From positions 1,160 through 17,152 of the forward strand of contig DOWL01000195.1 in the NCBI GenBank assembly GCA_003519585.1: a DNA stretch of 15,993 nucleotides, in the 5' to 3' direction. A model generated the notes under the pieces. That model did not search any database and was not told the DNA's origin. It worked only from the letters and a program-made list of their open reading frames with translations. The translations under genes and the position numbers were made by a program. Source of the stretch: Nocardioides sp. Lineage in GTDB: Bacteria > Actinomycetota > Actinomycetes > Propionibacteriales > Nocardioidaceae. Numbering within the stretch: the stretch's first letter is position 1; each line of letters opens with the position of its first letter. Positions 6,484-13,002 of the stretch are shown here, piece by piece.

Positions 6484-7778
6484 ACGTCCGCGAAGTCCTG
6501 CGGTTCGCCTGGCAGGGCGTCACCGCCAACAAGCCACGGTCGTTCCTGACCACGCTCGGCATCCTCATCGGGGTCGCCGCCGTGATCATCCTCGTCGCGG
6601 TCGGCACCGGCTCCAGCAAGGCGGTTCAGGACCAGATCAGCCGCCTGGGCAGCAACACGCTCACGGTGTCGGCGAGCTCGACCACCGCGGGTGGACGCGG
6701 CGGTGGCGGTTTCGCCGGGGGCTTCCCGGGGCTCGGAGGAGGCGGCTCCACCACCACTAGCCAGAACGCGACGCAGACCCGGACTCCCGAGCTGACCATG
6801 GCCGACGCCCAGGCGATCGCCGAGGCGGCCGAGGACGGCGATGCCTCCGCCGTACTCGGAGTGGCCCCGGTGGTGAGCGCGTCGTCGGTGACCGCGGCGT
6901 ACGACGGCGCCTCGCACTCGGTCTCGACGTTCACCGGGAGCACGCCGGCGTACCTCCTGATCGACAACACCACGGTGGCTGAGGGCCGCTCCTTCACCGA
7001 CAGCGAGTACACCGCCCACAGCCGGGTGGCCCTGGTCGGCACCTCGGTGGCCGAGGATCTGGTGGGCGACAACACGAGCGACCTGGTCGGTGAGACAGTC
7101 ACCTTCAACGGCGTCGAGTTCGAGGTCGTGGGGATCCTCGAGAGCAAGGGCAGCACGGGGCCGCAGGACCAGGACGACCGCGTGATCGCCCCGGCGACGG
7201 CGGTGCAGGACACCCTGTCGGGGTACGGCGCGCTCGGCTCGATCTCGGTGAAGGCCACCTCGGCAGACGACGTCGACCGGGCCGAGACGCAGATCTACAC
7301 CGTCCTCGACGGGCGTCACAAGGTCGGCGCGAGCGACCGGGACTACTCGGTCAACAGCGCCTCGTCGTTCCTCGAAGCCGCCACGGAGTCCAACCAGACC
7401 TTCACGGTCCTGCTCGGCGCCGTCGCCGCGATCTCGCTGCTCGTCGGGGGGATCGGCGTCATGAACATCATGTTGGTGACGGTCACCGAGCGGACCCGCG
7501 AGATCGGCATCCGCAAAGCGATCGGGGCTCGCCGCGGCGACATCGTCGGCCAGTTCCTCGCCGAGGCCGTACTGCTCTCCCTGTTCGGCGGGGTGATGGG
7601 CGTGATCGTCGGCCTGGCCGGGTCGCGGTTCGAGATCGTCGGCGTCCAGCCGGTCGTGGCGCCGTACTCGGTCGCCCTGGCGTTCGGGGTCTCGGTGCTG
7701 ATCGGCCTCGGCTTCGGCCTCTACCCCGCCAACCGCGCCGCTGCGCTGCGGCCCATCGACGCCCTCCGCTACGAGTGA
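6480..7778 (+). CDS. ABC transporter permease, MacB type
   Basis: The 432-residue permease has the MacB topology: one N-terminal helix (about 24-44), a large extracytoplasmic domain, and three C-terminal helices (about 308-334, 362-381 and 397-416). The family signature EIGIRKAIGARRGDIVGQFL (341-360) follows the second helix, and the tail RPIDALRYE is standard. A Gly-rich insert (about 71-90, GGRGGGGFAGGFPGLGGGGS) and a Thr/Gln stretch interrupt the start of the external domain, which is not usual in MacB. The protein forms a dimer in the family and works with the ATPase and adaptor encoded upstream. The start overlaps the ATPase stop (GTGA). Confidence 0.95.
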   Translation: MNVREVLRFAWQGVTANKPRSFLTTLGILIGVAAVIILVAVGTGSSKAVQDQISRLGSNTLTVSASSTTAGGRGGGGFAGGFPGLGGGGSTTTSQNATQTRTPELTMADAQAIAEAAEDGDASAVLGVAPVVSASSVTAAYDGASHSVSTFTGSTPAYLLIDNTTVAEGRSFTDSEYTAHSRVALVGTSVAEDLVGDNTSDLVGETVTFNGVEFEVVGILESKGSTGPQDQDDRVIAPATAVQDTLSGYGALGSISVKATSADDVDRAETQIYTVLDGRHKVGASDRDYSVNSASSFLEAATESNQTFTVLLGAVAAISLLVGGIGVMNIMLVTVTERTREIGIRKAIGARRGDIVGQFLAEAVLLSLFGGVMGVIVGLAGSRFEIVGVQPVVAPYSVALAFGVSVLIGLGFGLYPANRAAALRPIDALRYE

Positions 7779-7829
7779 GCGACCCGTGGCAGTGACAAAA
7801 CGGTCAGAGAGAGAAAAGAGCCTTCTTCG

Positions 7830-8333
7830 ATGGTGATGGACGACGCCGCGTGGCTCGCGGAGCCACCGAAACGGTCCCGGCTGCGCCTGGTCCTGGTGGT
7901 CCTGCTGGTGACCGCCGTGGTCTTCCTGGCCGGCGTACAGGTGCAGAAGCGGTGGGGTGTCGCCGGCACCGACGCCGCGGCTGCCGCGGGCGGTCTCCCG
8001 GCCGGCTTCACCCCGCCGAGCGACGGAGGTGGCTTCCCGCGGTTGGACACCGGTCAGGGCTCGGGTGACACCGGCGCGACCGACGCCCCTGCGGCCGAAA
8101 CCGATAGCGATGCGGCGGCAGTGATCGGGACGCTGGTCTCGGTCAAGGACGGCGTCTGGACGGTCGAGGACCTCGGCGGCACCGAGCACACGATCACCGT
8201 CGGGAACGACGTGCAGATCGTCCAGGAGTCGACGCTCACCGCCGATCAGGTCGCGAGCGGCTCCACGGTCGACATCTCCGGCACCACCGACGACCAGGGC
8301 CGGGTCACGGCCACCACGATCACGATCCGGTAG
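7830..8333 (+). CDS. Membrane-anchored DUF5666-like protein
   Basis: This 167-residue protein has a basic N-terminus, one transmembrane helix (about 18-37), a Gly/Pro/Asp-rich linker (about 50-95) and a C-terminal beta-rich domain (98-167: VIGTLVSVKDGVWTVEDLGG...VDISGTTDDQGRVTATTITI). That domain resembles DUF5666-type small beta-barrel domains, which have no established function. It should face the outside of the membrane. The ATG at 7830 has a purine-rich stretch about nine bases upstream (AGAGAGAGAAAAGAG); an alternative ATG lies at 7836. It follows the permease by 51 bp in the same direction, so an accessory role in the exporter is inferred. Confidence 0.8.
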   Translation: MVMDDAAWLAEPPKRSRLRLVLVVLLVTAVVFLAGVQVQKRWGVAGTDAAAAAGGLPAGFTPPSDGGGFPRLDTGQGSGDTGATDAPAAETDSDAAAVIGTLVSVKDGVWTVEDLGGTEHTITVGNDVQIVQESTLTADQVASGSTVDISGTTDDQGRVTATTITIR

Positions 8334-8348
8334 CCACCGGACCGCCAC

Positions 8349-8355
8349 GGAAGGA
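8349..8355 (+). promoter_or_regulatory. Shine-Dalgarno for the 8362 lipoprotein gene
   Basis: GGAAGGA ends six bases before the ATG at 8362. It is one of the few clear ribosome binding sites in the window and fits an internal gene of an operon. Confidence 0.75.
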
Positions 8356-8361
8356 ACTCCC

Positions 8362-8796
8362 ATGCACCTACGTCGACTCTCCGGGGCCATCGCGGCCGTC
8401 GGCCTGCTGCTCACCCTCGCCGCCTGCGGTGGCGACGACTCGAGTGCCACCGACGGTGGCGGCTCGGCCGCGTCGTCGGCGCCGAGCGAGGGCGCCGGAC
8501 CGGGGCAGGGTGGACCCGGCGGTGATCCGTCGCAGTTCGCCGCCATCCAACAGTGCCTGGAGGCGGCCGGCCTCGGGGACGAGTTCCCCACCGACATGCC
8601 GACGGACCGGCCGAGCGACTTCCCCACCGACGGCACCCCGCCGAGCGGCTTTCCGAGTGATGGACCAGGGGGCGGCGGTCCCGGTGGCGCCGGCGGCCTG
8701 CTCCAGGACCCCGACGTCCAGGCCGCGCTGAAGGCCTGCGGGATCGAGGTGCCCACCGGTCGCCCGTCCGGCGCGCCGTCCCAACCCGCGTCATAG
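8362..8796 (+). CDS. Small putative lipoprotein with a paired-cysteine helical motif
   Basis: The 144-residue protein has a lipoprotein signal peptide with lipobox LAAC (C22), so the mature protein is probably anchored to the outer face of the membrane. After a Gly/Ser-rich spacer come two short helix-like segments each with one cysteine: AAIQQCLEAAGL (C65) and VQAALKACGIEVP (C126). Between them lies a Pro/Thr/Asp repeat (FPTDMPTDRPSDFPTD, with FPSD further on) and a Gly-rich run. The cysteines could pair. Function is unknown. It starts 28 bp after the DUF5666-like gene with a good Shine-Dalgarno and closes the export operon. Confidence 0.8.
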   Translation: MHLRRLSGAIAAVGLLLTLAACGGDDSSATDGGGSAASSAPSEGAGPGQGGPGGDPSQFAAIQQCLEAAGLGDEFPTDMPTDRPSDFPTDGTPPSGFPSDGPGGGGPGGAGGLLQDPDVQAALKACGIEVPTGRPSGAPSQPAS

Positions 8797-8812
8797 CCAG
8801 GCGCGGTTTCCC

Positions 8813-8824
8813 TACGCTGCGCGC
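8813..8824 (+). promoter_or_regulatory. Putative -10 element for a leaderless transcript of the 8825 gene
   Basis: TACGCT (8813-8818) matches TANNNT and is exactly six bases (GCGCGC) before the ATG at 8825. No -35 hexamer or Shine-Dalgarno is seen. Confidence 0.55.
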
Positions 8825-9313
8825 ATGGGTCTGTTCACACCGCTCGCGGTCCGGATGGGGGCGATCTCCTGGTTGCCGAGACTGCTGCCGCAGATCGTGT
8901 GGTGCGACAAGACCCTGCATCGGGTCACGGGCGGGCGGCTGACCCTGCTGGACATCGCCGGGCTCCCCAACCTCACCCTCACCGTCCGCGGTCGGACGAG
9001 TGGGACCGAGCGGACCACACCGCTGCTGTGTGTGCCAGACGGCGACGCGATCCTGATCGCGGGCTCCTACTTCGGCGGCCCGAAGACGCCACAGTGGGTC
9101 GGTAACCTGCGGGCCTTCGAGGGCGCGGCGAACGTGGAGTACCGCAGGCAGCGGTTCGCCGTGACCGCCGTCGAGCTCACTGGTGAGGAGCGCGCGACCG
9201 CGTGGCGGACCATGTTGGAGACCTGGCCCAACTACGCGAAGTACGAGCAGCGCACGGAGCGCACCATCCCGGTCTTCCGGCTCGAACGGGCCTCCTCCGC
9301 GACTGCTCGCTAG
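8825..9313 (+). CDS. Deazaflavin (F420)-dependent nitroreductase-family protein
   Basis: The 162-residue protein belongs to the split-beta-barrel deazaflavin-dependent nitroreductase (Ddn-like) family of actinobacteria, whose members use F420 or related cofactors, often on quinones or hydrophobic substrates. Visible family blocks are LTVRGRTSGTERTTPL (52-67), the cofactor-pocket region AGSYFGGPKTPQWVGNLRA (79-97) and the C-terminal WPNYAKYEQRTERTIPVFRLE. The substrate cannot be predicted. Its own -10 element lies six bases before the start, so it need not be part of the export operon. The next gene starts nine bases after its stop. Confidence 0.88.
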   Translation: MGLFTPLAVRMGAISWLPRLLPQIVWCDKTLHRVTGGRLTLLDIAGLPNLTLTVRGRTSGTERTTPLLCVPDGDAILIAGSYFGGPKTPQWVGNLRAFEGAANVEYRRQRFAVTAVELTGEERATAWRTMLETWPNYAKYEQRTERTIPVFRLERASSATAR

Positions 9314-9322
9314 GGTCCTGCC
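9311..9322 (+). promoter_or_regulatory. Putative -10 element for a leaderless transcript of the 9323 gene
   Basis: TAGGGT (9311-9316) matches TANNNT, six bases (CCTGCC) before the GTG at 9323. Its TAG is also the stop codon of the preceding gene, so promoter and stop share bases. Confidence 0.5.
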
Positions 9323-10276
9323 GTGCAGTACGGCCAGTACCCCTTGCCCCGGTTCACCGTCGCCCACCTGAGCGACGTACACCTACTCGCCAACGACGTG
9401 TTGCAGTACGGCGTCGTCGAGCCCGAGGCCGGCCTGCGGCTCGCGCTGGAGCGGCTACGCCGACTCGATCCCGTACCCCAGGCGCTGGTGTTCACCGGCG
9501 ACCTCGCGGACCGTGGCGAACCCGACGCCTATGCCCGTCTGCGTGAGCTCGTCGAGCCGTTGGCGTTGGAGATCGGCGCACAGGTCGTGTGGGTGATGGG
9601 CAACCACGACGCGCGGGCGCCGTACGCGAAGGGGCTCTTCGACTCCGACGACGACGGCCCCCAGGACCGCGTCCACGACCTCGGTGGGCTCCGGATCATC
9701 GCGCTCGACACGAGCGTGCCGGAGTACCACCACGGCGAGCTCTCCACCGACCAACTCGATTGGCTGCGCGACCAGCTGGCCACCCCCGCGGAGCACGGCA
9801 CCATCCTCGCCATGCACCACCCGCCGATCCCGGTGCCGACCCTCGAGCCGGCCGCGATCATCGAGCTGCTCGACCAGCACCTGCTGGCCGAGGTCATCGC
9901 CGGCACCGACGTCCGCGCGATCCTCGGCGGCCACTTCCACTACTCCTCGCACGCCACCTTCGCGGGCGTCCCGGTCTCGGTGGCCTCGGCGAGCTGCTAC
10001 ACCACCGACCCCGCCCCGGCCGGCCGACTCATCTCGGGAGTCGACGGGCACCAGGCGTTCAACACCGTGCACGTGTACGACGACCGCATCGTGCACACCG
10101 TGATCCCGATCCCCGAGGCACCCGAGGTCAGCGGCCAGCCGGACGAGATGCGGGCCCTGCTGGACGCACTGTCACCCGAGGAACGACGCGAGATCATCAG
10201 CCGCAAGGACTCCGACTTCAACACCCAGGGCGAGTCACACGAGCAGCACAACGAGAACCCACTCACCGAGCTCTAG
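9323..10276 (+). CDS. cpdA: Class III cyclic-nucleotide phosphodiesterase-like metallophosphoesterase
   Basis: The 317-residue protein is a calcineurin-type metallophosphoesterase with a two-metal site and resembles mycobacterial Rv0805, which hydrolyses cyclic nucleotides. Ligands are visible as D18 and H20 (LSDVH), D60 (TGDLADRG), N94 (GNHD), H166 (MHHPP) and H204/H206 (GGHFH). These fall exactly three positions before the Rv0805 ligands as I remember them (D21, H23, D63, N97, H169, H207, H209), so the core aligns without gaps. A polar C-terminal tail (about 265-317) is probably flexible. Hydrolysis of cAMP specifically is an inference; other phosphodiesters are possible. GTG 9323 is supported by the TAGGGT box six bases ahead. 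Confidence 0.88.
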   Translation: MQYGQYPLPRFTVAHLSDVHLLANDVLQYGVVEPEAGLRLALERLRRLDPVPQALVFTGDLADRGEPDAYARLRELVEPLALEIGAQVVWVMGNHDARAPYAKGLFDSDDDGPQDRVHDLGGLRIIALDTSVPEYHHGELSTDQLDWLRDQLATPAEHGTILAMHHPPIPVPTLEPAAIIELLDQHLLAEVIAGTDVRAILGGHFHYSSHATFAGVPVSVASASCYTTDPAPAGRLISGVDGHQAFNTVHVYDDRIVHTVIPIPEAPEVSGQPDEMRALLDALSPEERREIISRKDSDFNTQGESHEQHNENPLTEL

Positions 10277-10373
10277 TTGGTCACCGGGCTCAACCACCGA
10301 CGGACCGCAGCCAGGCTCGGCGGCACCAGACCACAAGGTCAACCCACGGGGTCGCGAGGGCTCGGAGGCTGGC
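10277..10373. repeat. Short intergenic region with a dispersed-repeat fragment
   Basis: The 16 bases at 10284-10299 (CCGGGCTCAACCACCG) are identical to 99-114, one arm of the palindrome at the left end of the window. The second arm is not present here. I see no gene in this segment and no strong terminator after the phosphodiesterase stop. Confidence 0.5.
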
Positions 10374-10588
10374 TCAGCAGACCGGGCGATCGGTGATTGG
10401 GACGACCCTGGTCAGGGTCACCGGCTCGGTGGTGCAGAGAAGTAGGCTTCCGAAGGTCACCGGCCAGACGTCGCCGCATCTGCGGGCCGGAAGACGCTGA
10501 CGCCGCCCGAGCCCGACTTGACGGTGAGCGGCCAGCGGGGCGCAGCCGGCCGCCACTGCGATGGCAGCGCGGCCCGTCGGGACGTGCT
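10374..10588 (-). pseudogene. Decayed, frameshifted remnant of a small protein gene
   Basis: Read on the minus strand directly after the permease stop, one frame gives PLTVKSGSGGVSVFRPADA. A second frame continues as DVWPVTFGSLLLCTTEP, then VTLTRVVPITDRPVC and a stop at 10374. The two join smoothly if one base is missing at about 10475 (PADA-G-DVWPV). The joined text reads like an extracytoplasmic beta-rich actinobacterial protein. No start codon is visible in the first frame, so the 5' end also appears lost. The parent family is not identified. A sequencing error cannot be excluded. Confidence 0.45.
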
Positions 10589-11551
10589 TCAACTTCGGAC
10601 GTCGCGGCGCGCGAACACGGCCACCGTGATCAGAGCGCCGACAAGTAGCGCCCCCAGGAGACCGAGCAGACCCAGGGCAGGGTCGAGCGGCACCGGATCG
10701 CCGGCATTGCCCATGGGGAAGGTGTCCGGCCAGACGTGGTCGCGCCAGGCGCCGTTGGTGGCGTATCGCATCCAGGACGCCACCCAGAAGCCCGGCGAGT
10801 AGTCCAGCGCGCCCTTGGCCGCCGACGAGCCGATCGCGGCCAGCCCCACCATGCAGGTCACGGCGAAGGAGGCGAGCGAACTCCGGACGAGGAGCGCCAC
10901 TCCGGTCGCCAGCCCTGCATAAGCCGTCAGGACCACCAACCCTCGGCCCGCTTGGACCTCGGCGTAGTGACCAGCGGACCAGCCCTCCGCCGTCGGCGGG
11001 ACGTCGTAGAGCTGGCGGAGCACCGGTCCGGCCGCGGCGAGGCTCAGCCACAACACCCCCGCCAGCGCAACCAGAGCGATCAGCACCGACGCGAACTTGA
11101 CCGCCACGAAGTCGAGCCGTCGGGGAGTCCGAGCGAGTCGGACTCGTGCAGTCCCGCTCGCCCACTCGCCCCCGATCAGTACGGCGGCGAGCGCCGCGGC
11201 CAGGACCACGCCGAGCAGCGAACTCAGCCAGCCCATGACCACGCCGAGAGCCCCGATCGGACGTTGGGTCGCTGCGCCGTACGCGTGGTCGCGGACCAAC
11301 TCCCTCCCGAAGTCGTCGTTCCACCGGATCTCCTGGGCGATCGCCGCGTCGCACTCGGCTGGGGCGAGGTTGGCGCAATACGTCGCGCGCACCTCCGGAC
11401 TCCGGAGCTGGGAGCTGCCGTCGGTGTAGATCTCCCATTGCGTCGCATCGTGGTGTTGGCCAAGCCCGATCAACGCGAACAGCAAGGCGATTCCGGCGAG
11501 CACGGTGAGGAGCACACCCGGCGCTCGGAGGTTGCGTAGCTCGGCGCGCAT
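10589..11551 (-). CDS. ABC-2 type transporter permease
   Basis: The 320-residue membrane protein has about six helices (11-31, 101-127, 150-175, 203-223, 226-243, 292-313). A large external loop (32-100) between helices 1 and 2 contains two cysteines (C59, C67). GGEWASGTARVRLARTPRR (127-145) matches the cytoplasmic coupling segment of ABC-2 permeases of the BcrB/NatB type (usual form GEF.SGT...L..P.SR). It pairs with the ATPase just upstream; the ATPase TGA and this ATG share one base (TGATG). The substrate is not evident. Members of this class export peptides, antibiotics or ions, or confer self-resistance. Confidence 0.9.
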   Translation of the reverse strand: MRAELRNLRAPGVLLTVLAGIALLFALIGLGQHHDATQWEIYTDGSSQLRSPEVRATYCANLAPAECDAAIAQEIRWNDDFGRELVRDHAYGAATQRPIGALGVVMGWLSSLLGVVLAAALAAVLIGGEWASGTARVRLARTPRRLDFVAVKFASVLIALVALAGVLWLSLAAAGPVLRQLYDVPPTAEGWSAGHYAEVQAGRGLVVLTAYAGLATGVALLVRSSLASFAVTCMVGLAAIGSSAAKGALDYSPGFWVASWMRYATNGAWRDHVWPDTFPMGNAGDPVPLDPALGLLGLLGALLVGALITVAVFARRDVRS

Positions 11552-12273
11552 CAGCCGCTCCTCGAGTGGTCGGTGAGAGTCAGGTAGCGCTCTTCGAGGA
11601 CCGACGAGGCTCCGGCGCCCCGGGCCTCGTCGGGCGACAGCGTGAACTCGTCAACGACCCGGCCGCGGTCCAGGACCACGACGACGTCGCAGAGCCGCTC
11701 GACCTCCGCGAGCTGGTGGCTCGAGACGAGGATCGCTCGCCCCTCGGCCGCCAGGCCGCGCACCAGCTCGCGGAAGTCGCGCACTCCCGCGGGATCGAGG
11801 CCGTTCGCGGGCTCGTCGAGGACGAGCGCGTCGGGCCCGTTGGCGATGGCGATGGCCAGTGCGAGCCGTTGCTTCATGCCCTGCGAGTACGCACGGACGG
11901 ACTTGGTGCCGACGTCGCGCAGCCCCACCCGGTCGAGGAGCGCTGGATGCTCGCTCCGGGCGAACTGGGGAGCCAGTGACCTCAGGTTGCCCGAGGCCGA
12001 GGCCCAGGTGTGGAGCCCCGGCCGGTCGACCAGGCTCCCCGTGCGGGTCAGGGCCGGGCCGGGCACCCGCTGACCGGAGAGGATGGCCAGCCCGCCGCTC
12101 GGCCTCGACAACCCGAGCAGCATCCGGATCGTGGTGGTCTTCCCCGCCCCGTTAGGACCGAGGAATCCCATCACCTGCCCGGACGCCACACAGAAGGACA
12201 CGTCCTTGACCAGGGTCCGACCCCAGACCCGCTTGGTCAATCGGTCGGCCACGATCGTGGTGTGGTCGCTCAC
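11551..12273 (-). CDS. ABC transporter ATP-binding protein, BcrA/NatA type
   Basis: The 240-residue ATPase shows Walker A GPNGAGKTT (39-47), a degenerate signature YSQGMKQR (129-136), Walker B ALVLDEPANGLDP with catalytic E154 and H-loop H186. YSQGMKQR and DEPANGLDPAG are typical of antibiotic and bacteriocin self-resistance (BcrA-like) ATPases. The usual Q-loop glutamine is not seen: the segment reads LVDRPGLHTW, where this subfamily often has an acidic residue. GTG 12273 is chosen because the longer open frame to 12450 runs through the secreted-protein gene. The start lies four bases after that gene's stop, so the three genes form one operon with the permease. Confidence 0.93.
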   Translation of the reverse strand: MSDHTTIVADRLTKRVWGRTLVKDVSFCVASGQVMGFLGPNGAGKTTTIRMLLGLSRPSGGLAILSGQRVPGPALTRTGSLVDRPGLHTWASASGNLRSLAPQFARSEHPALLDRVGLRDVGTKSVRAYSQGMKQRLALAIAIANGPDALVLDEPANGLDPAGVRDFRELVRGLAAEGRAILVSSHQLAEVERLCDVVVVLDRGRVVDEFTLSPDEARGAGASSVLEERYLTLTDHSRSG

Positions 12274-12277
12274 GGCC

Positions 12278-12688
12278 TCAGGAGTGCGGGTAGGTCGCGG
12301 TGCCGGTGATGTACCAGTAGTAGGCGGTGCTGTCGCTGTCCTGCTTCTCGACGGAGAAGTGGTGGTGGGTGTCCCACTCGGAGATCCAGCTGCGGGACTG
12401 GCTGTTGTCGCTGCAGTCCCAGGTCTTCCAGGGGTAGTTGTAGTCGCCACCCCATGTCACCTCGCGCACGAGGCGGACCCGCATCGCGTCGCCGGGACCG
12501 GGACAGTCGGCGGTCTGCTTGGTGATGGTGTGCGTACCGCTTCGGTCGGGGTAGTAGGTGCGGGAGTCGAGCCGCTTGGAGAAGAAGCCGTTGAAGTCGA
12601 ACTGCCCGTCGACGGCGAACGCGGGTGCGGCGAGTGCCGTCACCCCGCCCGCTGCGAGGACGGTGGCGGCGGCCAGGTGCTTGAGCAT
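12278..12688 (-). CDS. Secreted two-cysteine protein of unknown family
   Basis: The 136-residue product has a clear Sec signal peptide (MLKHLAAATVLAAGGVTALA, cleavage after AFA at residue 25). The mature chain is about 111 residues, rich in aromatics and charged residues. It has only two cysteines (in TADCPGPGD and TWDCSDNS), which probably pair, plus a WISEWDTHHHFSV segment and a YYWYITGTATYPHS C-terminus. I do not recognise the family. The ATG at 12688 is supported by GGAGG six bases upstream; an in-frame ATG at 12727 would bury the signal peptide. The next two genes encode an ABC-2 exporter in the same operon. A secreted toxin-like or cell-surface protein with a dedicated immunity or export transporter is a reasonable inference, unproven. 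Confidence 0.85.
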   Translation of the reverse strand: MLKHLAAATVLAAGGVTALAAPAFAVDGQFDFNGFFSKRLDSRTYYPDRSGTHTITKQTADCPGPGDAMRVRLVREVTWGGDYNYPWKTWDCSDNSQSRSWISEWDTHHHFSVEKQDSDSTAYYWYITGTATYPHS

Positions 12689-12694
12689 GATGAA

Positions 12695-12699
12695 CCTCC
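12695..12699 (-). promoter_or_regulatory. Shine-Dalgarno deciding the 12688 start
   Basis: On the minus strand GGAGG (12699-12695) is followed by six bases (TTCATC) and the ATG at 12688. This favours 12688 over the upstream in-frame ATG at 12727. Confidence 0.8.
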
Positions 12700-12725
12700 G
12701 AGACTGATGGGTATTGGTTGACATC

Positions 12726-12738
12726 ACGCATATTGCGT
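12726..12738. promoter_or_regulatory. Inverted repeat over a candidate promoter (possible operator)
   Basis: ACGCA-TAT-TGCGT is a perfect 5-bp inverted repeat with a 3-bp spacer. It overlaps the candidate -10 box of the secreted-protein operon, so a bound regulator would block transcription. No regulator gene is adjacent. Confidence 0.4.
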
Positions 12739-12758
12739 AATGTTGATGATCACCGCAA
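12730..12758 (-). promoter_or_regulatory. Candidate promoter of the secreted-protein/ABC-2 operon
   Basis: Read on the minus strand, TTGCGG (12758-12753) and CAATAT (12735-12730) are separated by 17 bases, like a weak -35/-10 pair. A transcript starting near 12723 would have a 5' leader of about 35 nt carrying the GGAGG site. Confidence 0.4.
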
Positions 12759-12990
12759 ACGTCGATCCACAGCTCTCAAGCGCACGGAGGTGCGTTGTCC
12801 ACAACCACAATCGGCCTCACCTGTCGAACGCATATGTCCCTGGCACTGAGCTGCGTTATGTTCAGCGTCGATATCCACAGCGTGGAAGCCGTGCACCTGT
12901 GCGCGCTCGGACTAGGCCGATGCACGGAGTGACGGTGGGCAGCCTCCACCGGCGTACGTCGCCGCGTCGCGGAGCAAGCGGCGTCACCAC
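12739..12990. other. Intergenic region with three DnaA-box-like sites
   Basis: This is the plus-side part of the 314-bp gap between the secreted-protein gene and ung, and its left half is more AT-rich than the surroundings. Three same-strand sites resemble DnaA boxes: CGATCCACA (12763-12771), TTGTCCACA (12795-12803, the actinobacterial consensus as I know it) and ATATCCACA (12871-12879, one mismatch to TTATCCACA). No replication genes are nearby, so this need not be an origin. A plus-strand open frame at 12740-13039 shows no protein-like features and overlaps ung. Confidence 0.4.
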
Positions 12991-13002
12991 TAGGTTGGAC
13001 AC
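12991..13002 (+). promoter_or_regulatory. Putative -10 element for a leaderless ung transcript
   Basis: TAGGTT (12991-12996) matches TANNNT and is exactly six bases (GGACAC) before the GTG at 13003. Confidence 0.6.

Noticed and set aside
8570..8700. Tandem DNA repeat in the lipoprotein gene
   Set aside because: The repetition is at the amino-acid level (Pro/Thr/Asp and Gly linkers) with variable codons, so it is a linker rather than a DNA repeat array.
6060..8756. Very long minus-strand open frame (898 codons) opposite the export operon
   Set aside because: It is antisense to the MacB-type permease, the DUF5666-like gene and the lipoprotein gene, all with clear family features. Its translation is low-complexity and Arg/Asp/Gly-rich, the usual mirror of GC-rich codons.
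12274..12450. Extended N-terminus of the BcrA-like ATPase (start at 12450)
   Set aside because: The extra 59 residues are Thr/Pro/Ser-rich shadow of the secreted-protein gene; the ATPase fold begins right after GTG 12273.
12689..12727. Upstream ATG (12727) for the secreted protein
   Set aside because: It would put 13 residues before the signal peptide and contain the GGAGG ribosome binding site within the coding sequence.
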